Both the position numbers and the translations under genes were made by a program. 38,086 nt of DNA from Verrucomicrobiota bacterium (GTDB lineage Bacteria > Verrucomicrobiota > Kiritimatiellia > CAJWTS01), in assembly GCA_027623315.1 (NCBI GenBank), contig JAQBYD010000039.1, positions 1 to 38,086 of the forward strand. The letters are read 5' to 3'. Below the pieces are notes generated by a model. That model did not search any database, had not been told where the DNA came from, and saw nothing but the letters and a program-made list of their open reading frames with translations. Shown one piece after another: positions 34,408 through 38,086 of this stretch; position 1 is the stretch's first letter; the number at the start of each line of letters is the position of its first letter.

Positions 34408-34439
34408 TGTTCAGGAGACCAGGAAATAAGGAGACTGAT

Positions 34440-36326
34440 ATGAGTAGAAATCGTTGCATGACCACTCTCGTTGTTACCGTTGCGACCGCCTTGCTGGCGG
34501 CGACTGCGGCCCGCGCCATGATCAACCCCTCGTTTACGCCGGTCCAACTCGTGAATCAGGCGGGCTTGATCCTATGGGTGGACATCAAGCCCGGAGAGTC
34601 GCAAGACCAGTACACGGCCACGATCCGCGAAACGCTCAAAGGCGAGGAGGAACAGAAGCCGTTCCGCCTGGATATTTCCGAGGCGGGCGATGACGATGCC
34701 GCCGCATTCCTGCGTGAGTTGCTCGCTGCCGGGAAGCCGGCTCTGTTCTTCGTGGGTGAGCTCGAGGACACGAAGGACCTGGGTGGAGGGAATACGCGCC
34801 GGCGCGCTTTCCTGCACCTCGGCGGTGCCTGGGCGGTGTTCGACTTCGGAGAGGATGGCCTCTGGAGCCTGAGCAACCTGAATGACCGCATGCTTCTGAC
34901 TGTCTGGCATGGTGGCACGGACATGCTGCGCCGGGCCGTCGAGTACATCTTGACCGATGAAGACCCTGTCCTGCCGGTTGCCGAAGGTTTTTCCTTCAGC
35001 AAGGAACCGCTGAAACTGGCGTCAGTCGAAGGGACAATCAATGCCGTCCGGACCGTGGATCTGGCCGGGGACGGCAAGCTGGCGCTGTTCGTCGCGTGTG
35101 AGTCGGGGGACCGCTTGTTCGACGGGGCCGAGGCCCGGACCTTCACGGACCTCACTGCGGCGCGCGGTTTGCAGTCGAAGTCGCGGGCGTACGCGTGGGG
35201 CGATTTCGCGGGCCAGGGGCGGCTGGATCTGATTTCCTTCGACGGCAAAGTAGTGTCGCTGCACGCGCAACAGGCTGACGGCAAGTTTCAGGTCAAGCCG
35301 CTGGATCTCGGCGGCGCGGTGACCACGGGTTGCGTCGCCCTGGCAGCGCTCGACGTCGGGGCCACAGGGCGTTCCGGTCTGCTGGTAAGCGGCGATGCGT
35401 GGCCCGTGCTTGTTGTCCTGGACGCGGAGGGCAAGGCGACCGCCACCGCCCTGGCCGCGCCGGGCGTCGAGCCGGCGAAACTCGGCAAGCCCGGGCCCTG
35501 CCTGGTGGCCGATTTCGATGGGGATGGCTTGCCCGATGTGCTCATGCCGGCGGAGAAAGGCAGTGTATGGTTCCGCGCCACTGCGGCGGGCAAGTTTGCG
35601 CCGGGCGTGGACTGTGCGGTGCAACTTGGTAAAAGTCCGTCCGCTGCCTGCCTGACTGATTTCGACGCCGACGGCCGGTTGGACGTCTTCTGTGCGAACC
35701 GGTCAGGCAGCTATCTCTGGGAGAACGCGGGTGACGGTATGTTTGTCGAGACGTTTGAGGAGACCGGCGAGCTCAGTTATGGCGCTTCGCGTCGGGGCAT
35801 TGATTGCATGGCTGGCGACCTAAACAACGACGGACGCCAGGATGTCATGATCGCATACAGTGCCAATAAGCCGATGTTCTTCTTCAATCGCGGGTTCCGG
35901 AGTTTCGGGAATGCGGCAGGTGTCAACATGGGCTTTGAAGAATTGCTGCCCGCGGCGATCGAAGGTCAGACATCGGCCTGCCTTGCCGATCTTGACGGCG
36001 ACGGCGCGCAGGATCTGGCGTTAGCTCTGAGCAGTGGCGAGATCTGGGTGGCGTTCCAGGAGAACAGCGATGCCGACTGGGCGGCGATGATGGTGGCCGC
36101 GGTGCTGCCGGTCAGCGGCCCATGCAAGGGGCCGGTGGCCGTAACCGGCTGGATCGGCAAACGCTGTCTGGGCGCGTGGAACGTCCTGCCCGGCGTCAGC
36201 CAGGCCTGTTTTGGCCGCACCGAGGCGGGCCCCGTGACGCTCAAGTGGCGCCTGCCCGGCGGCCAGGAACAATCCAGGGAGGTCATCCTCGAACAGGGCG
36301 GTACGGTGAGGGTGGAGATCAAGTGA
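34440..36326 (+). CDS. Secreted FG-GAP repeat protein, second copy of the architecture
   Basis: ATG 34440 is chosen because AAGGAG (34428-34433) lies just upstream and a signal peptide follows (TTLVVTVATALLAATAARA); the upstream in-frame ATG 34404 overlaps the previous gene. The product has 628 residues. Residues about 30-170 form an N-terminal domain like that of the FG-GAP protein at 18687-21227 (GKPALFFVGELEDTKDLGGG compares with GKPILFFYADYP there). Residues about 200-560 contain FG-GAP repeats with calcium loops: DFDGDGLPDVLM, DFDADGRLDVFC, DLNNDGRQDVMI and DLDGDGAQDLAL. It ends with a beta domain (VTLKWRLPGGQEQSREVILE). It is the last gene of the PQQ/dikinase/EMC3-like run and likely an exported partner. 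Confidence 0.86.
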   Translation: MSRNRCMTTLVVTVATALLAATAARAMINPSFTPVQLVNQAGLILWVDIKPGESQDQYTATIRETLKGEEEQKPFRLDISEAGDDDAAAFLRELLAAGKPALFFVGELEDTKDLGGGNTRRRAFLHLGGAWAVFDFGEDGLWSLSNLNDRMLLTVWHGGTDMLRRAVEYILTDEDPVLPVAEGFSFSKEPLKLASVEGTINAVRTVDLAGDGKLALFVACESGDRLFDGAEARTFTDLTAARGLQSKSRAYAWGDFAGQGRLDLISFDGKVVSLHAQQADGKFQVKPLDLGGAVTTGCVALAALDVGATGRSGLLVSGDAWPVLVVLDAEGKATATALAAPGVEPAKLGKPGPCLVADFDGDGLPDVLMPAEKGSVWFRATAAGKFAPGVDCAVQLGKSPSAACLTDFDADGRLDVFCANRSGSYLWENAGDGMFVETFEETGELSYGASRRGIDCMAGDLNNDGRQDVMIAYSANKPMFFFNRGFRSFGNAAGVNMGFEELLPAAIEGQTSACLADLDGDGAQDLALALSSGEIWVAFQENSDADWAAMMVAAVLPVSGPCKGPVAVTGWIGKRCLGAWNVLPGVSQACFGRTEAGPVTLKWRLPGGQEQSREVILEQGGTVRVEIK

Positions 36327-36341
36327 TAGGAGATTGGTAAG

Positions 36342-36428
36342 ATGGAATACCGGTACGAAACGCATTCGCCCGCAGTGAGAAAAATCGATCTGGTATCAGC
36401 CTTTCCGGGTGTCCTCGCGTTGCCTTGA
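36342..36428 (+). pseudogene. Truncated 5' end of a gene (28 codons)
   Basis: TAGGAG at 36327-36332 sits nine bases before ATG 36342, a good ribosome-binding site, and the reading frame continues for 28 codons (starts MEYRYETHSPAVRKIDLVSA) before a stop. The fragment resembles the cytoplasmic N terminus of a small membrane protein in which a VRKID-like segment precedes the first helix (for example DUF3566 proteins), but no helix follows. I read it as a gene cut off by a rearrangement, with the junction near 36400. It may instead be a real tiny peptide. Confidence 0.4.
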
Positions 36429-36476
36429 ACGACACGCCCGCGGGTGAGACGTAAGCTCGATTTTCTGGCTCGGCCA

Positions 36477-37244
36477 TTACGTCCTCAAGCATGCAGCGAC
36501 AACAATGCCAATGTCAGCAAGCGCGTGCGATAAATATGCTGGAGTGAGGCTCTTTGCGTGGCTCGTGAGTCTCTCCCAAAGATAGGAAACCGACGACAGG
36601 GAGCAGAAGACAAGTACTAGCCAGGGCCAGGTTGTCAGTGATGTCAGGACGAGGACGTGGTAGCCGGCAAACAATGGATGCGCGATTCGAGTGTGTTCAC
36701 GGAGTGGTTTCCAGTGAACCTGCTCAAGCCAGGGGTGGATCAACCCAAAGTACGGCAGGAATAGAAGCAGGGAAGATGCTGAGAAATGACGCTGTGCGAG
36801 CCAACCATCGAGTGGTCCACCAGCAAGGTGCGGGAGGAGTACATACAGTAGGGGCCCAACAGCCAGAGCGGGCAGCGCATAGAACAGGTGCCGGGGTTCG
36901 GGAGGAAAGCGCGGCCGGGGAATGCGCCATTTGGCAAGCAGCAGGATCAGTGCGTGATAAGCGAGAGTGGCCAGCCAGGCATTCGCGAAGCAAAACCAAA
37001 AAACCGCGACGGCGAGGTAGGGAGCCGCGAATCTGAGGACAAGGTTCACTTTATTGGGTGGCCGAACGCTCCTCCTGAGGATTTCCAGTGGGTCCGTCTG
37101 CGGGCCTACTGGAATATCCTCCAGGGGATGGTTGGGACTGTTTCTGGTTTCTTCACGGTGATCTTTTGGATGGACTCGGCACGGGTGAACACCGCCCCAC
37201 CTGGCGCTCGCGCGGCGGAGAGTGAGAGTGCTTGTTTCGTGCAC
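36477..37244 (-). CDS. Divergent CPBP-like (Abi) multi-pass membrane protein
   Basis: The frame has 255 residues, with six or so membrane segments (AAPYLAVAVFWFCFANAWLATLAYHALILLLAKW, shortened here: AAPYLAVAVFWFC; then HLFYALPALAVGPLLYVLL and LLLFLPYFGLI). Its second half fits the CPBP family: PWLEQVHWKPLR for motif 1, GYHVLVL for motif 2 and LSHALADIG for motif 3, which carries the metal- or proton-site histidine. The first motif has EQ instead of the paired EE, so it is divergent or inactive. The N terminus is uncertain: the first 60 residues are not protein-like, and in-frame GTG is found only at KVNLVLRF. The gene converges on the FG-GAP gene. I place it with limited confidence. Confidence 0.5.
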   Translation of the reverse strand: MHETSTLTLRRASARWGGVHPCRVHPKDHREETRNSPNHPLEDIPVGPQTDPLEILRRSVRPPNKVNLVLRFAAPYLAVAVFWFCFANAWLATLAYHALILLLAKWRIPRPRFPPEPRHLFYALPALAVGPLLYVLLPHLAGGPLDGWLAQRHFSASSLLLFLPYFGLIHPWLEQVHWKPLREHTRIAHPLFAGYHVLVLTSLTTWPWLVLVFCSLSSVSYLWERLTSHAKSLTPAYLSHALADIGIVVAACLRT

Positions 37245-37376
37245 TCATGCTCAACATCGACATCTCGTCCTCAACCCCGTCAACGCTCTTTGTGTCTATC
37301 TTGCTCATGTCGTCGGTGCGTCCCAACGCTGTGACGGGCGGCTGTAAGCCGTACCGTCCACCGGCCTTATTCTGCC

Positions 37377-37697
37377 TCACATGCCAAGTTGTGTTGAGAT
37401 GACCCGAACGACGCCCTGCATGTCGTCCGACGAGAGCGATCCGGCCTTGTTGAGCAGCCGCTTCTTGCTGACCGTAGTGATTTGGTCTGCCATGGCCTTG
37501 GATCGCTTGCCCCCGAACGTCACGAAGGCTTCACTCGGGTAAAGTCTGGCGGTTGCGGTCGTCAGCGGCACGACCTGGATGCGATTCAGAAAGTGGTTTG
37601 CGGCGTCGTTGCTCACGATGACTGCCGGCCGCCGCTTCTGTATCTCGCCTCCAACCGAGGGATCGAAGTTGACCCACCAGACCTCAGATCTCTTCAT
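37377..37697 (-). CDS. mazF: MazF/PemK-family endoribonuclease toxin
   Basis: ATG 37697 gives 106 residues beginning MKRSEVWWVNFDPSVGGE, matching the MazF start pattern (R-G-D/E-V-W-x-V-x-x-D/P). Residues after this include KRRPAVIVSND (the RP-x-x-V-I-S core) and VVPLTT, and MADQITTVSKKRL is the conserved D-Q-I-x-T segment. MazF toxins cleave RNA at short sequences. The start overlaps the antitoxin end by 14 bases, the usual antitoxin-toxin arrangement; the frame is open further upstream to 37784, but that lies inside the antitoxin gene. RNA cleavage is inferred from the family. The gene is intact. Confidence 0.88.
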   Translation of the reverse strand: MKRSEVWWVNFDPSVGGEIQKRRPAVIVSNDAANHFLNRIQVVPLTTATARLYPSEAFVTFGGKRSKAMADQITTVSKKRLLNKAGSLSSDDMQGVVRVISTQLGM

Positions 37698-37914
37698 GAC
37701 TCGCGTCCCCGCACGTCGAGTCGGCCCACTCCAGTGCAGCAGACTCGCGAACACAGTCGGCGGCCATTGCGCGGTATCCCTCATACAGGTCGCGCTTGAC
37801 GACGTGCGGCCGTACGAGATCTTCCACGAAGCGGCTTATCTTTCTCGGGCCAATGACCTCGCGGAGTCCGTCGTAGACCTCCTCGTCTATCGTGAGCGTC
37901 AGCTTCTTTTGCAT
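37684..37914 (-). CDS. MazE-type antitoxin, probable ribbon-helix-helix
   Basis: ATG 37914 gives 76 residues; GGAGGTGA lies about four bases upstream on the minus strand. The N terminus has a short strand (KKLTLTIDEEVYDGLRE) followed by helices and the turn IGPRKISRFVEDLV, the pattern of a ribbon-helix-helix DNA-binding domain. The C-terminal part (YEGYRAMAADCVRESAALEW) is acidic enough to wrap the toxin. It overlaps the mazF start by 14 bases and is transcribed from the promoter at 37942-37970. I do not assign a gene name because the DNA-binding fold could also be AbrB-like. Confidence 0.8.
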   Translation of the reverse strand: MQKKLTLTIDEEVYDGLREVIGPRKISRFVEDLVRPHVVKRDLYEGYRAMAADCVRESAALEWADSTCGDASHEEI

Positions 37915-37933
37915 GGGTTCACCTCCATAATAT

Positions 37934-37956
37934 CTACACGTATAGTACACGTGTAG
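37934..37956. promoter_or_regulatory. Palindromic operator overlapping the toxin-antitoxin promoter
   Basis: CTACACGT (37934-37941) and ACGTGTAG (37949-37956) are perfect inverted half-sites around seven bases that include the -10 box. An antitoxin or antitoxin-toxin complex bound here would block the promoter, as usual for autoregulated pairs. Confidence 0.65.
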
Positions 37957-37970
37957 CCCCGCGGCGTCAA
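37942..37970 (-). promoter_or_regulatory. Sigma-70-type promoter of the toxin-antitoxin operon
   Basis: Read on the minus strand, TTGACG (37970-37965) and TACTAT (37947-37942) are exactly 17 bases apart, a close match to the consensus. Transcription would start about 37935, giving a leader of about 20 bases with the Shine-Dalgarno sequence. Confidence 0.65.
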
Positions 37971-38010
37971 GTTGTCTTTCTCGTCTCTCCTGCTACGAAC
38001 ACGGATAGCT

Positions 38011-38086
38011 CCGTCAGGCTTGATCGAAACAGGGCTTCGCCAATTCACAGTATGTCCACACAGTTTCATCGGCAAAGCCCTGTTTC
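38011..38086. repeat. Partial copy of the palindromic repeat at the right end of the window
   Basis: The 27-bp arm at 38011-38037 is followed by a loop and then the beginning of the complementary arm (38074-38086 shown, the rest cut off by the window end). Bases 38035-38086 match 1-52. See the entry at the left end for the full element. Confidence 0.85.

Noticed and set aside
37245..37376. Small gene between the CPBP-like gene and mazF on the minus strand
   Set aside because: The frame there has no ribosome-binding site and a composition unlike a protein; I see nothing supported in this gap.
1..38086. The matching ends as proof of a complete circular replicon
   Set aside because: The 52-base overlap has two mismatches and lies inside a palindromic repeat, and no replication or plasmid gene is present.

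Overview
The window is 38 kb of GC-rich, densely coding bacterial DNA. The family mix points to the PVC superphylum, most likely a Kiritimatiellota/Lentisphaerota/Planctomycetota-type bacterium. The clues are giant secreted TPR proteins beside ExbB/ExbD and a DUF4159 protein, secreted FG-GAP (VCBS) proteins, tandem DUF4091 proteins, a membrane-anchored PQQ-type propeller and dispersed palindromes between genes. No rRNA, tRNA, phage or CRISPR feature was seen. This placement is inference from families; there is no marker gene. Both ends of the window lie inside copies of the same palindromic repeat, so this looks like a contig broken at a dispersed repeat.

Layout. (1) 340-1808: a PilZ protein and a response regulator with a degenerate GGDEF domain, a small cyclic-di-GMP-type regulatory pair. 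(2) 1855-17356: a tight same-strand run of eight genes. It holds a 2,544-residue secreted TPR/Ig-like/PA14-like protein, two more secreted TPR proteins, an ExbB/TolQ-type channel, two ExbD/TolR proteins, a short TonB-like membrane-anchored protein and a DUF4159 membrane protein. It reads as a proton-motive-force-driven envelope machine. (3) 17689-21227: a secreted YdjY-acylphosphatase fusion behind a structured leader, overlapping a secreted FG-GAP protein. (4) 21228-21563: a two-armed REP-like palindrome abutting the 3' remnant of a probable metallophosphoesterase gene. (5) 21564-27876: two tandem DUF4091 paralogues; the first carries an extra glycine-rich beta-helix-like module, the second probably starts at CTG. 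(6) 28096-36326: a four-gene run of membrane-anchored PQQ-type propeller, a dikinase-like protein with rifampicin-phosphotransferase domain order, an EMC3/DUF106-like (Oxa1 superfamily) membrane protein with an inserted soluble domain, and a second FG-GAP protein. (7) 36342-37950: a truncated 5' gene remnant, a divergent CPBP-like membrane protein and a MazF-type toxin-antitoxin pair whose promoter overlaps a palindromic operator.

The two most interesting candidate systems are the TPR-ExbBD-DUF4159 envelope machine, with Ig-like units shared between two of its secreted proteins, and the PQQ/dikinase-like/EMC3-like/FG-GAP operon. That second operon puts a phosphotransfer enzyme next to an Oxa1-type membrane protein and a BamB-like propeller, a combination I cannot match to a known pathway.
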